From positions 1 through 64,000 of the forward strand of contig NZ_LR594659.1 in assembly GCF_901827155.1 (NCBI RefSeq): DNA of 64,000 nucleotides. The letters are read 5' to 3'. The translations under genes and the position numbers were made by a program. Numbering within the stretch: position 1 is the first letter of the stretch; the number at the start of each line of letters is the position of its first letter. Below are positions 54,756 through 63,411 of the stretch, piece by piece. Under the pieces are notes generated by a model. That model saw nothing but the letters and a program-made list of their open reading frames with translations. It was not told the DNA's origin and made no database searches. This stretch comes from Variovorax sp. PBL-H6 (lineage in GTDB: Bacteria; Pseudomonadota; Gammaproteobacteria; Burkholderiales; Burkholderiaceae_C).

Positions 54756-56075
54756 ATGAAGCTGACGCGTGCCCGGCGATGGGTCATCGGCTCGGTGATC
54801 ACGCTGCTCCTGCTGCTGGGCAGCGGGGCCTGGTTCGCCTGGCGGCTGCTGCCCAGCGACGAGGCGCTCGCCGCCCGCATCGGCGAGGGCTTCGAGCGCG
54901 CGAGCGGCATCGGCCTGCGCGTGGGCAGCGCGAGCTGGTCGCTGCGCCCCTCGCCGGTCGTGGTGCTGCGCGACCTCGCGACCGAGCAGCCGCGGGCCAT
55001 CACCGTGCGCCGCGTCGTCCTTCGGCCGCGGCTCGCGGCGCTGTTGCGCCGCACCATCGCCATCGACGCCGTCGAAGTCGAAGGCGCCGTGTTGCCGCGG
55101 GCCTCGGTGCGTGCCTTCCGCGGGCGCTGGAAGAAGGGCGAACTCTCCGGGGAGATGGCCGGCGCCTGGAAGCCGGCCGACATTCCGATCGAGCGGCTTC
55201 GACTGGACGACATCGTGTGGATCAACCGCCAGGACATCGCGCTCGCCTACGACGCCGATGTGCGCTTCGCTCCCGGCTGGCGCCCCCGCGAGGCGGAACT
55301 GCGGCGCCCAGGGGTATCGCCCACCACCCGACTGCGTGTTGTCCGCGAAGGCGAGGAAGACCGCTGGCGCGTCGAGGTCGATGCCGGCGGCGGCACGTGG
55401 AACGGCCAGGCCGAGCTCCACACCTTGGACCAGGGCCGCCTGCGCCTCACCGCCCAGCTGGAGCCCCGGGGCATCGACGTGGGCGACCTCGTGAGCGCCT
55501 TCCGCCGGCATCAGGCGGTCGAAGGCCGCTTCGACGGCCGCACCGAAGTGCGAAGCGAGGGCGAAGATTTCGGCGACCTGATGCGCCACCTGAACACCCG
55601 CACCCGCTTCGCCATGCAGCCTGCGACGATCAAGGGCTTCGACCTCTCGAAGGTGGTCGGCGCGCCCAACGCCGCGCGCGGCGGCCAGACGGTGCTCGAC
55701 GAGCTCACCGGCACCGTCGAGACGCAGAACACCGAGGACGGCATCCTGCTGCGCTACATCGGACTGCAGGCGCGCTCCGGCGTGCTCACCGCCAGTGGAA
55801 GCGCAAGCGTCCTCAATCGCCGCCTCGACGGCGAGATGGCGATCGACCTGGTCGACGGCATGGTGGGCGTGCCACTCAAGCTGGCCGGCACGCTCGACAA
55901 CCCTCAGCTGTCGATGACCGGGGGCGCATTGGCCGGCGCGGCGGTGGGCACAGCCGTGCTCCCGGGTGTGGGCACCGCCATCGGCGCGCGCGTCGGGCAG
56001 CAGGTGGAAAAGCTGTTCGGCTCGGACGACGAGAAGACGAAGCCGCGGCGGCTCGCGCCCTCCAAGGCACGTTGA
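54756..56075 (+). CDS. AsmA-like membrane-anchored protein
   Basis: 439 residues: one N-terminal membrane helix (residues 8-30) and a large beta-rich periplasmic region with the AsmA-type opening FERASGIGLRVGSASWSLRP. The AsmA C-terminal-like part follows near residues 255-370. A glycine-zipper segment (GGALAGAAVGTAVLPGVGTA) precedes a basic tail. AsmA relatives are linked to lipid transport between membranes. Confidence 0.75.
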   Translation: MKLTRARRWVIGSVITLLLLLGSGAWFAWRLLPSDEALAARIGEGFERASGIGLRVGSASWSLRPSPVVVLRDLATEQPRAITVRRVVLRPRLAALLRRTIAIDAVEVEGAVLPRASVRAFRGRWKKGELSGEMAGAWKPADIPIERLRLDDIVWINRQDIALAYDADVRFAPGWRPREAELRRPGVSPTTRLRVVREGEEDRWRVEVDAGGGTWNGQAELHTLDQGRLRLTAQLEPRGIDVGDLVSAFRRHQAVEGRFDGRTEVRSEGEDFGDLMRHLNTRTRFAMQPATIKGFDLSKVVGAPNAARGGQTVLDELTGTVETQNTEDGILLRYIGLQARSGVLTASGSASVLNRRLDGEMAIDLVDGMVGVPLKLAGTLDNPQLSMTGGALAGAAVGTAVLPGVGTAIGARVGQQVEKLFGSDDEKTKPRRLAPSKAR

Positions 56076-56093
56076 ACCGGCGCTCGTGGTTGA

Positions 56094-57008
56094 TCACGCC
56101 GGCCTGAATCCCGGCAGTGCATGCATGCGCTGCTTCAATGCCTCGATGAAAGCCGTCACCCGGGCCGGCCGGTACAGCCCCGGCGGCAGCGCCACGTGGA
56201 TGCCGATCGGCTCCAGCCACCAGCGCGGCAGCACCCGCTTGAGCCGCCCGGCCTGGATGTCCGCGTGGCACATCCACGGCGCCGCGGCGCCGATGCCGGC
56301 GCCGTTGAGGATCGCGCGGTAGCTCGACAGCAGGCTGTCGGTCTTGATCGGCGTGTCCAGCCGCACCATGCGCGATCGGCCCGACCGGTCGAGCAGCCGC
56401 ACGCTGCCCTCCACATAGGGCACCAGGCCCACGCAGGGCAGCGAGGGGAGCCGGGCCAGCGTGACCGGCCCGGTGCGCTTGAGCAGGGCCGGCGTCGCGA
56501 TCAGCACGCGCTCCATCGCGCCCAGGTGCCGGCTCACCAGGCCCGGGTCGCGCACCTCGCCCACGCAGACCCAGCATTCCGCGCCCGAGGCGGCGAGGTC
56601 GACGACGCGATCGGTCAGCGTCAGCTCGATGCGCAGGCCGGGGTGCGCGGCGCGCAGGTCCGTCACGGCGTCCGTCAGGAAGCCGGTGCCGTAGCCCGAC
56701 GGGCCGATCACGCGCAAGGTTCCCTCGGGCCGGCTCTGGCCGCCGGACAGCCGGTGCGACAGCCCCGACCACCGATCGGTCAGGTCGTGCGCCTCGGCCA
56801 GCAGCGAGCGGCCTTCGTCGGTCAGCGAGAAGCTCGCCGTCGTGCGCAGCGCCAGCTTGCAGCCCAGCAGCCGCTCGAGCTCCAGCAGGCGCCGGCTCAC
56901 CGTCGGCTGCGTGGTGTCCAGCAGCCGCGCCGCCTTGCTGAGGGAACCGCTCTCGCCGATGCGAATGAAGGTGGCGAGCAGGTCCAGGCGGTCGTGGGTG
57001 TACTTCAT
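56094..57008 (-). CDS. LysR family transcriptional regulator
   Basis: 304 residues. N-terminal winged HTH: LLATFIRIGESGSLSKAARL with TTQPTVSRRLLELERLLG. The C-terminal periplasmic-binding-like effector domain starts at TLRVIGPSGYG. Divergent from the aminotransferase gene with a 72-base gap containing an inverted repeat, the usual layout for a LysR activator and its target operon. A start at 57014 (MRMK...) is possible. The effector is likely the cluster's substrate. Confidence 0.9.
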   Translation of the reverse strand: MKYTHDRLDLLATFIRIGESGSLSKAARLLDTTQPTVSRRLLELERLLGCKLALRTTASFSLTDEGRSLLAEAHDLTDRWSGLSHRLSGGQSRPEGTLRVIGPSGYGTGFLTDAVTDLRAAHPGLRIELTLTDRVVDLAASGAECWVCVGEVRDPGLVSRHLGAMERVLIATPALLKRTGPVTLARLPSLPCVGLVPYVEGSVRLLDRSGRSRMVRLDTPIKTDSLLSSYRAILNGAGIGAAAPWMCHADIQAGRLKRVLPRWWLEPIGIHVALPPGLYRPARVTAFIEALKQRMHALPGFRPA

Positions 57009-57014
57009 GCGCAT

Positions 57015-57044
57015 GACGTATAGCACTTCATCGCTCGATACGTC
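57015..57044. promoter_or_regulatory. Inverted repeat between the LysR gene and the aminotransferase operon
   Basis: GACGTAT (57015-57021) and ATACGTC (57038-57044) form a perfect 7-bp inverted repeat separated by 16 bases, in the divergent promoter region. A good candidate for the LysR binding site, though the spacing is wider than the usual T-N11-A core. Confidence 0.55.
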
Positions 57045-57080
57045 TACCCGCCAGTGCGCTCTGTTCGTATCGTGCGCGGC

Positions 57081-58481
57081 ATGAACACCCCGGCCTCCAT
57101 CACCCGAACCGTCGGCGACACGCCCCAGGGCGGCACCGTCCTCGGCTTCTACGCGCCCAAGGGCGCGCCGCGCCCGCCGCGCATCGCGCGCGGCGAAGGC
57201 ATCTTCCTGTGGGACGCCGATGGCCGGCGCTACCTGGACGCGACCGCCGGCGCGGTGGTGGCCAACATCGGCCACGGCAACCCGCGCGTGCTCGCCGCGA
57301 TGACCGAGCAGGCCGCCAAGGTGAGCTTCGCCTATCCGCGCTTCTTCGAGAGCGAGCACAACATCGCGCTGGCCGACCGCGTTTGCGCGCTGGCGGGCGA
57401 GGGCTTCGACCGTGCCTTCTTCGTCTCGGGCGGCTCCGAGGCCAACGAATCGGCCATCAAGCTGGCGCGGCAGTACGCGGTGGTCACGGGGCAGGGCAGC
57501 CGCAGCAAGGTGATCTCGCGCGACCCCAGCTATCACGGCTCCACGCTCGGTGCGCTCGCGGTCACCGGCGATGCCAACACGCTGACGCTGTACGGGCCGC
57601 TGATCCGTTCGATGCCCAAGGTGCCCGCGCCGCTGTCCTACCGCGTGCCGGAGGGGCACACGGCCGCGACCCACGAAATGGCCTGCGCCGACGAACTCGA
57701 GCAGACGATCGTGCGCGAGGGCCCCGAGACCGTGCTCGCCTTCATCCTCGAACCCATCGGCGGCCTCTCGACCGGCGCGGTCGTCTCGTCGGCCGCGTAC
57801 TTCGAGCGCGTGCGGCAGATCTGCGACCGCCATGGCGTGCTCGTCATCTACGACGAGATCATGAGCGGCGCCGGCCGCACCGGCGCCTTCCTCGCCGCGC
57901 ACCACTGGCCCGCGGCGCGGCCCGACCTGGTCACCCTCGCCAAGGGCCTGGCCGCCGGCTACACCCCGCTGGGCTGCCTGCTGGCGCCCGACCGGATCGT
58001 CGACGCGGTGGCTGGCAGCGGGGGCTTCGTGCATGGCCACACCTACTTCACCAACCCGCTCTCCTGCGCGGTCGCGCATGCGGTCGTCGACGAGGTGATC
58101 CGCCAGGACCTGGTCGCGCGGGCGCACGAGCGCGGCGAGCTGCTGATGGCGCGGTTGCGCGAGATCGCGGCGCGCTCGCCCATCGTCGGCGATGTGCGCG
58201 GCAAGGGGCTGCTGACGGCGATCGAGATCGTGGCCGACAAGTCCAGCAAGCGCCAGCTGCCCACAGCCTTCAACGCCCCGGCGCGGCTGACCGAGCATGG
58301 CCTGAAGCACGGCATTGCGCTCTACAACCGGCGCGCCAACCTCGGCGCCTTCGGCGACTTCCAGATGATCACGCCGCCGCTCACCATCAGCGTGGCCGAG
58401 ATCGACACGCTGGCCGAGCTGCTCGAGACATCGCTCGCGGACCTCGCCGACGAGATCGCGCGCAAGGGCCTCGCGGCCTGA
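57081..58481 (+). CDS. Class III (aspartate aminotransferase-fold) PLP aminotransferase
   Basis: 466 residues. Family motifs: VSGGSEANESAIKLARQY, YHGSTLGALAVTGD, VIYDEIMSGAGRTGAF and the PLP lysine in TLAKGLAAGYTPLG. It moves an amino group from an omega-amino acid or amine to a keto acid. The start at 57081 follows the divergent operator region. Its downstream neighbours are a Bug solute-binding protein and a dimethylformamidase-like enzyme, which suggests that an amine or amino acid is an intermediate of the pathway. Confidence 0.92.
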   Translation: MNTPASITRTVGDTPQGGTVLGFYAPKGAPRPPRIARGEGIFLWDADGRRYLDATAGAVVANIGHGNPRVLAAMTEQAAKVSFAYPRFFESEHNIALADRVCALAGEGFDRAFFVSGGSEANESAIKLARQYAVVTGQGSRSKVISRDPSYHGSTLGALAVTGDANTLTLYGPLIRSMPKVPAPLSYRVPEGHTAATHEMACADELEQTIVREGPETVLAFILEPIGGLSTGAVVSSAAYFERVRQICDRHGVLVIYDEIMSGAGRTGAFLAAHHWPAARPDLVTLAKGLAAGYTPLGCLLAPDRIVDAVAGSGGFVHGHTYFTNPLSCAVAHAVVDEVIRQDLVARAHERGELLMARLREIAARSPIVGDVRGKGLLTAIEIVADKSSKRQLPTAFNAPARLTEHGLKHGIALYNRRANLGAFGDFQMITPPLTISVAEIDTLAELLETSLADLADEIARKGLAA

Positions 58482-58509
58482 CCTTTTTCCCATCCCTCCA
58501 AAGGCTCAC

Positions 58510-59484
58510 ATGATCCATCGTCTCCTGCAGACCGCACTGGCGTGCGCCAGCCTCGCCTTCGCCGCTGCCGCGCCCGCGCAGATCGCCACCAGCAAGGGTC
58601 CGGTCAAGCTGATCGTCGGCTACCCGGCGGGCGGCTCGGCCGATGTGCAGGCGCGCACCCTGTCCGACAAGCTCGCGGCCGAGCTCGGCACCACCGTGGT
58701 CGTCGACAACCGCACCGGCGCCGGCGGCCAGATCGCAGCCGACTACGTGCGCAACGCCGCGCCCGACGGCCTCACCGTGCTGCTGGCCAACATGCACATG
58801 ATGGTCATGCTGCCGCTGACCTCGAAGTCCGTGCGCTACGACCCGGTGAAGGACTTCAAGGCCGTGGGCCGCATCGCCAGCTTCTACGAAGGCCTTGCCG
58901 TCCCCGCGGCGCTGCCCGCCAGGGACGTCAAGCAGTGGCTGGATATCGCACGCGCCGATCCGCAGAAGGCCAGCTACGGCGTGCCTGCGCCGGGCAGCGT
59001 CGCGCAGTTCATGGGCTACCGCCTCGGTACCGAAGCCAAGGTCAACCTCGTGGCCGCGCCGTACCGCGGCGCCGCGCCGCTGGTGCAGGACCTGCTGGGC
59101 GACCAGATCGCGGCCGGCATCACGCCGATTGCCGACCTGGTGGCCTACCAGCAGAGCGGCAAGCTGAAGGTGCTGGCGGTCAACGGCTCCAAGCGCGCCG
59201 CACTCCTGCCCGACGTGCCCACGCTGAAGGAGCTGGGCCAGCCGCACTTCGACAACCTCGAATGGACCGGCCTGTTCGTGCCGGCCGGAACGCCCAAGCC
59301 CATCGTCGACCAGCTGCATGCGGCGCTCGGCAAGGCGTTGGCCAACAAGGAGGTGCAGGAGCGACTGCTGAAACTCAGCAGCGATCCGCACCCGAGCAGC
59401 GGCGACGAGCTGAGCCGCCTCATCGAAGACGACCTCAAGCGCTGGGGCCCCGTGGTCAAGGCCTCGGGCTTCACTTCCGAATGA
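58510..59484 (+). CDS. Bug-type tripartite tricarboxylate transporter substrate-binding protein
   Basis: 324 residues. Signal peptide to about APAQIA, then the Bug (TctC) fold with the opening KLIVGYPAGGSADVQARTL and VVDNRTGAGGQIAADYVRNA, which line the ligand pocket. It captures a small organic compound in the periplasm; no TctA/TctB membrane genes are nearby, which is common for Bug proteins. It lies between the aminotransferase and the dimethylformamidase-like gene and overlaps the latter (ATGA). Confidence 0.92.
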   Translation: MIHRLLQTALACASLAFAAAAPAQIATSKGPVKLIVGYPAGGSADVQARTLSDKLAAELGTTVVVDNRTGAGGQIAADYVRNAAPDGLTVLLANMHMMVMLPLTSKSVRYDPVKDFKAVGRIASFYEGLAVPAALPARDVKQWLDIARADPQKASYGVPAPGSVAQFMGYRLGTEAKVNLVAAPYRGAAPLVQDLLGDQIAAGITPIADLVAYQQSGKLKVLAVNGSKRAALLPDVPTLKELGQPHFDNLEWTGLFVPAGTPKPIVDQLHAALGKALANKEVQERLLKLSSDPHPSSGDELSRLIEDDLKRWGPVVKASGFTSE

Positions 59485-61766
59485 CCAGCATTCCCCCGCA
59501 CAAGCCTCTTCATCTTCCCGGCGTCCACGGCTATGCCGACCACAAGAGCGTGGCGGCCGGGGAGCTGCTGCGCTTCCACGTCAGCAGCGACCGTGCCTAT
59601 CGGCTTTCGGTCTGCCGGCTGGGCAACGATGTCGAAGGGCGCAGCGACGACGTGGAGCTGCATCGCTTCGCGCCCTCGGCCGCGCGGGTGCAACCCATTC
59701 ACCCGGGCTCCTATGTCCATGTCGACAAGGGCCTGCCCTCCGTACTGCCCTTGCACGGCCTGACGGTGGAATGCTGGGTCAAGCCGTGGCGGATCGACGT
59801 GCGGCAAAGCCTCGTCGGGCAGTACGACTTCCCGGCGCATTGCGGCTGGGGCCTCTTCATCGAGGAGGGCGGGGCGCTGGGCTTCCACCTTGGCGACGGC
59901 GGCGCCTTCCGCGCCGATGCGTTGCAGGCCCGTGGCCACCTGGCCCCGCGGCGTTGGCAGCATGTGGTCGCCACGTGGAACGGCAGGGTCGCCGCGCTGT
60001 GGATCGACGGCGTGCAGGCCGGGCAGTGGGAGGCCGCGCAGCAGGTGCGGCCCGGCCCCGCACCGCTGCGCCTCGGCGCCGCCGGCGTCGACGGCCGGGC
60101 CGACCTCTTCGTCGACGCCGACCTGCTGATGCCCGCGTTGTACGACCGCGCCCTGAAAGCGGAGGAGATCGCGCAGCGCTTCGCGCAACGCGGCCTGGTC
60201 GTCCCGCCCGTCCGCTCGGTGCTGGCCTGCTGGCCGCTGCGCGAGGAGCGCGGCACGCAAGTGGCCGATGCGAGCGGCCATCAGCGCACCGGCCGCATCG
60301 TCAACCATGGCACGTGGATGATCGTCGGCCCCGCGTTCGAGCCGGCCAGGGTCGGGGCTCACGAAGACGCCGAATCGACTTACGACCCCTTCAGCGATTC
60401 GACACGCGGCCATGGCCTGCGGCTGGCGAGCGACGACCTCTACGACTGCCGCTGGGAGGCCACGCACGAGTTCCGTGTGCCGGGGGACGCAAGGTCCGGC
60501 CTGTACGTCGCTCGCCTTCGCTTCGAGCTCGAGGGCCGCGATGCGGACTACGACATCACGTTCATCGTCCGAAAGCCCGTGCATGCGGCGCCCGCACCCG
60601 TTCTCGTGCTGTGCGCCGTCAACAGCTGGCTGGCCTATGCGAGCACGCCCTTCGCGAAGAACGTGGTGGACGATCCCGTGTGGCCGCGCCGCGCGGCGGG
60701 CCTGGAGAGCTGCCATCCGCAGGCGCCCGCCTATTGCAGCTACACCTACCACCGCGCCGGCCAGCCCTGCTACCAGGTCGGCCTGCGCATGCCGTGGCCC
60801 AACGCGAGCCCCAATGCGCTGTACGACCCCGAAGGCAGCGGCTTCAGCCAGTGGGCGCGGCTCGAACGTCGTCTCCATGTCTGGCTGGAGCGCGAGGGCT
60901 ACGACTTCGATGTGATCGGCGACATCGACCTGCACCGCGACCCTTCGCTGCTCTCGCGCTACCAGAGCGTCATCGTCAACGGCCACAGCGAGTACTGGTC
61001 GACCCCTGCTGTCGACGGCCTCGACGACTACCTGCGCCGCGGCGGCAGCGCGATCGTGCTCTCGGGCAACACCATGTACCTGCGCGTGAGCTACGACGAG
61101 GACATGACGGTCATGGAGCAGCGCAAGGTCAATGGTCCCGATCATGACGAGACCGTGCCGCCGGTGGGCCCGCCTGCGGGCCCCTTCGGCGAGCAGTACC
61201 ACAGCCAGGACTGGGCGCGCGGCGGCCGGCTCAAGGCCTCCGGCCGCGCGGCCGCCGACATCGTCGGCCTGGAGACCGCGGGCTGGGCGTTCGCCGATGG
61301 CGAGGACTTCGGCGTCTACCACGTCGCGCAGCCGCGGCATGCTCTCTTCAACGAGCCGCACCCGCTGGGCCTCGCCGAAGGCCAGACTTTCGGCCATGCG
61401 CCCGGCGGCGGGCTGCCGCGCGCCATCGGCCACGAGTGGGACCTCACCATCGCCACCCTGGCGCGCATGACGAAGCAGGTGCCGCCGGGCGCGTCGCTGC
61501 CCGTGCCGCAGCAGAACATCGAAGTCATCGCCCACGGCATCCGCCGCGTGCCCGGCCGGCTCGACGCCTACCTCGATTGCTTCTCGAACCTCACCGAATC
61601 CCTCGACGGCCTCTCGGCCGAGATGATCTACTGGGAGCGGCCCCAAGGCGGTCGCGTGTTCCACGCCGGCGCAGTGGGCGCGGCCTGGGTGCTGGGCAGC
61701 GACCCGGTCTTCGGTCGCTTGCTGCGAAACGTGCTGTACCGCTTCGGGGTGCAGCTCAGGGAGTGA
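59481..61766 (+). CDS. N,N-dimethylformamidase large-subunit-like protein
   Basis: 761 residues, near the size of the dimethylformamidase (DMFase) large subunit. Residues 95-215 form a LamG/concanavalin-like domain (LTVECWVKPW..., QHVVATWNG). The remainder matches the DMFase beta-subunit-like domain with NSWLAYAS, YCSYTYHRAG and NGHSEYWS. DMFase holds one iron with two Tyr and one Glu; Tyr386, one of Tyr421/423/431 and Glu504 are candidate equivalents (inferred, not aligned). No separate small-subunit gene is seen. Probably cleaves an amide or formamide-like bond; the substrate is unknown. Confidence 0.8.
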   Translation: MTSIPPHKPLHLPGVHGYADHKSVAAGELLRFHVSSDRAYRLSVCRLGNDVEGRSDDVELHRFAPSAARVQPIHPGSYVHVDKGLPSVLPLHGLTVECWVKPWRIDVRQSLVGQYDFPAHCGWGLFIEEGGALGFHLGDGGAFRADALQARGHLAPRRWQHVVATWNGRVAALWIDGVQAGQWEAAQQVRPGPAPLRLGAAGVDGRADLFVDADLLMPALYDRALKAEEIAQRFAQRGLVVPPVRSVLACWPLREERGTQVADASGHQRTGRIVNHGTWMIVGPAFEPARVGAHEDAESTYDPFSDSTRGHGLRLASDDLYDCRWEATHEFRVPGDARSGLYVARLRFELEGRDADYDITFIVRKPVHAAPAPVLVLCAVNSWLAYASTPFAKNVVDDPVWPRRAAGLESCHPQAPAYCSYTYHRAGQPCYQVGLRMPWPNASPNALYDPEGSGFSQWARLERRLHVWLEREGYDFDVIGDIDLHRDPSLLSRYQSVIVNGHSEYWSTPAVDGLDDYLRRGGSAIVLSGNTMYLRVSYDEDMTVMEQRKVNGPDHDETVPPVGPPAGPFGEQYHSQDWARGGRLKASGRAAADIVGLETAGWAFADGEDFGVYHVAQPRHALFNEPHPLGLAEGQTFGHAPGGGLPRAIGHEWDLTIATLARMTKQVPPGASLPVPQQNIEVIAHGIRRVPGRLDAYLDCFSNLTESLDGLSAEMIYWERPQGGRVFHAGAVGAAWVLGSDPVFGRLLRNVLYRFGVQLRE

Positions 61767-61769
61767 AGC

Positions 61770-62741
61770 TCAGCCTGCGAGCAGCGCGCCCAGGCGCTCC
61801 ACGTCGACGTTGCCGCCGCTGATCAGCACGCCCACGCGCAGTCCGCGCAGCTGCGCCTTCATCTCGCGGGCCGCCGCGAAGCCCAGGCAGCCGGTGGGCT
61901 CGACCACCAGCTTCATGCGCGCGGCGAAGAAGCGCATCGCCTCGACCAGCTGTGCGTCGCTCGCCGTCAGCACGTCATCGACATCGCGGCGGATCACGGC
62001 GAAGGTGTGCTGGCCCAGGTGCTGCGTCTGCGCGCCGTCGGCGATGGTCTTGGGCGTGTCGATGTGGACGATGCTGCCGCTGCGAAAAGACTGCTGCCCA
62101 TCGTTGCCCGCCTCGGGCTCCACGCCGTAGAGCTTGCATTGCGGCGCGAGCGCCCGCGTGGCCAATGCCGTGCCGGAGAGCAGCCCGCCGCCGCCCAGCG
62201 GCACGAACAGTGCATCGAGCGGGCCGGCTTCCTCGAACAGCTCCTTCGCCGCCGTGCCCTGGCCGGCGATCACGTCGGGGTGGTCGTACGGCGGAATCAG
62301 CGTCATGCCGTGCTTCTGCGCCAGATCGCGCCCGATCTGTTCGCGATCGTCCTTGTAGCGATCGTAGATCACCACCTGCCCGCCGTAGCCCTGGGTGGCC
62401 GCCACCTTCGCGGCCGGGGCGTCGTGCGGCATCACGATCGTGGCTGGCATGCCGAGGATGCGCGCCGCCAGTGCGATCGCCTGCGCATGGTTGCCCGAGG
62501 AGAAGGCGACCACGCCGCCGCGCCGCTGCGCTTCGTCGAACTTCGCGAGCGCGTTGAAGGCGCCACGGAACTTGAAGGCGCCCATGCGCTGCAGGTTCTC
62601 GCACTTGAAGAAGAGCTGTGCCCCCAGTTCCTCATCGGCGGTGCGCGAGCGCAGCACGGGCGTGCGATGGGCGTGGCCTTCGATGCGCCGCGCGGCAGCG
62701 GCCACATCGTCGTACGTGGGGAGCTTCAGGGTGTCTGGCAT
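61770..62741 (-). CDS. Threonine dehydratase-like / hydroxyaspartate ammonia-lyase-like PLP enzyme
   Basis: 323 residues, fold-type II PLP enzyme. PLP lysine in FKFRGAFNAL, SSGNHAQAIA for the cofactor ring, PLGGGGLLSG for the phosphate and ISGGNVDVERL at the end. It has no C-terminal ACT domain, so it is not feedback-regulated biosynthetic IlvA; length and pattern fit catabolic threonine/serine dehydratase or threo-3-hydroxyaspartate ammonia-lyase. The start at 62741 matches the family. It follows the HxlR gene by 49 bases on the same strand. Confidence 0.85.
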   Translation of the reverse strand: MPDTLKLPTYDDVAAAARRIEGHAHRTPVLRSRTADEELGAQLFFKCENLQRMGAFKFRGAFNALAKFDEAQRRGGVVAFSSGNHAQAIALAARILGMPATIVMPHDAPAAKVAATQGYGGQVVIYDRYKDDREQIGRDLAQKHGMTLIPPYDHPDVIAGQGTAAKELFEEAGPLDALFVPLGGGGLLSGTALATRALAPQCKLYGVEPEAGNDGQQSFRSGSIVHIDTPKTIADGAQTQHLGQHTFAVIRRDVDDVLTASDAQLVEAMRFFAARMKLVVEPTGCLGFAAAREMKAQLRGLRVGVLISGGNVDVERLGALLAG

Positions 62742-62790
62742 GGCGTTGTTTCCTGTGTCTGCGACGGATTGTTGATGTCTGGACGTATCG

Positions 62791-63111
62791 TCAAAGCGCA
62801 TCGAACCAGCGGTCCGCCCATTGGTTGAGCGGCTTCAGCCGCTTGACGAGTTCCACGCCCGATTCGGTGAGCCCGTAGCCCAGCTCGGCCAGTTCGACGA
62901 CCCGCAGCGCGCGCAGCTCCTTGAGCCGATCGTTCAGCACCGAGGGCGACATCTCGCCCGCATTCGCCTGCAGCACACGAAAGCTTTGCGGCGCGCCGTC
63001 GCGCAGCGCCCACAAGATGCGCAGCGTGCCCTTGCGGCCCAGCTGCTCGAGCAGGGCCATGATGGGACGACGGACGGCGAGATGGGCGTTGTCGGTGGCG
63101 GCAGAGGGCAT
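62791..63111 (-). CDS. HxlR family transcriptional regulator
   Basis: 106 residues with a winged helix: LGRKGTLRILWALRDGAPQS, FRVLQANAGEMSPSVLNDRL and LRVVELAELGYGLTESG. HxlR-type proteins respond to aldehydes, electrophiles or redox state. The start at 63111 is preferred because a 17-bp dyad at 63143-63159 then falls in the promoter; an in-frame start at 63180 would place it inside the gene. Probably controls itself and the downstream ammonia-lyase-like gene. Confidence 0.8.
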   Translation of the reverse strand: MPSAATDNAHLAVRRPIMALLEQLGRKGTLRILWALRDGAPQSFRVLQANAGEMSPSVLNDRLKELRALRVVELAELGYGLTESGVELVKRLKPLNQWADRWFDAL

Positions 63112-63411
63112 GGCGGCTGGTGAACGTCGCGAGGCGGCTTGCGCTACGGATTCCGTAGCAAATCCCGAATCGCCGGCCATTCTAGTCAGAGGAGTCGCAG
63201 GCCGCAGCTCCTAGAGCTGCTTGATGCCGGCGGGCTGGTATCACGCGATCAGCTATGTGTGCAATGGGGCGCGCGTGCCGCTGGAATCGTGGGCGGCGCG
63301 TTGGTGAGCCTGTCCGGGATGAAGCTGGAGTAAGCGTCGCCCAGGCCGCGCACGCCGTGTTTTTTCCTCTGTTGCCCTGTTGGCCGGCCACTGGCCTGCC
63401 GATAGACGGGC
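63112..63411. other. 300-base gap with two inverted repeats
   Basis: No convincing gene. GCTACGG-ATT-CCGTAGC at 63143-63159 is an operator candidate for the HxlR gene. GCAGCTC-CTA-GAGCTGC at 63204-63220 is a second dyad. A 27-codon reading frame from ATG 63224 encodes MPAGWYHAISYVCNGARVPL and a few more residues; it looks protein-like but has no ribosome-binding site and could be a gene fragment. Confidence 0.5.
63143..63159. promoter_or_regulatory. Operator candidate of the HxlR regulator
   Basis: Perfect 7-bp inverted repeat GCTACGG / CCGTAGC with a 3-base centre, 32 bases upstream of the HxlR start. Confidence 0.55.

Noticed and set aside
59145..61664. 839-codon open frame antisense to the dimethylformamidase-like gene
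   Set aside because: Composition-driven shadow (Ala/Arg/His-rich) without domain signatures; the sense gene has clear motifs.
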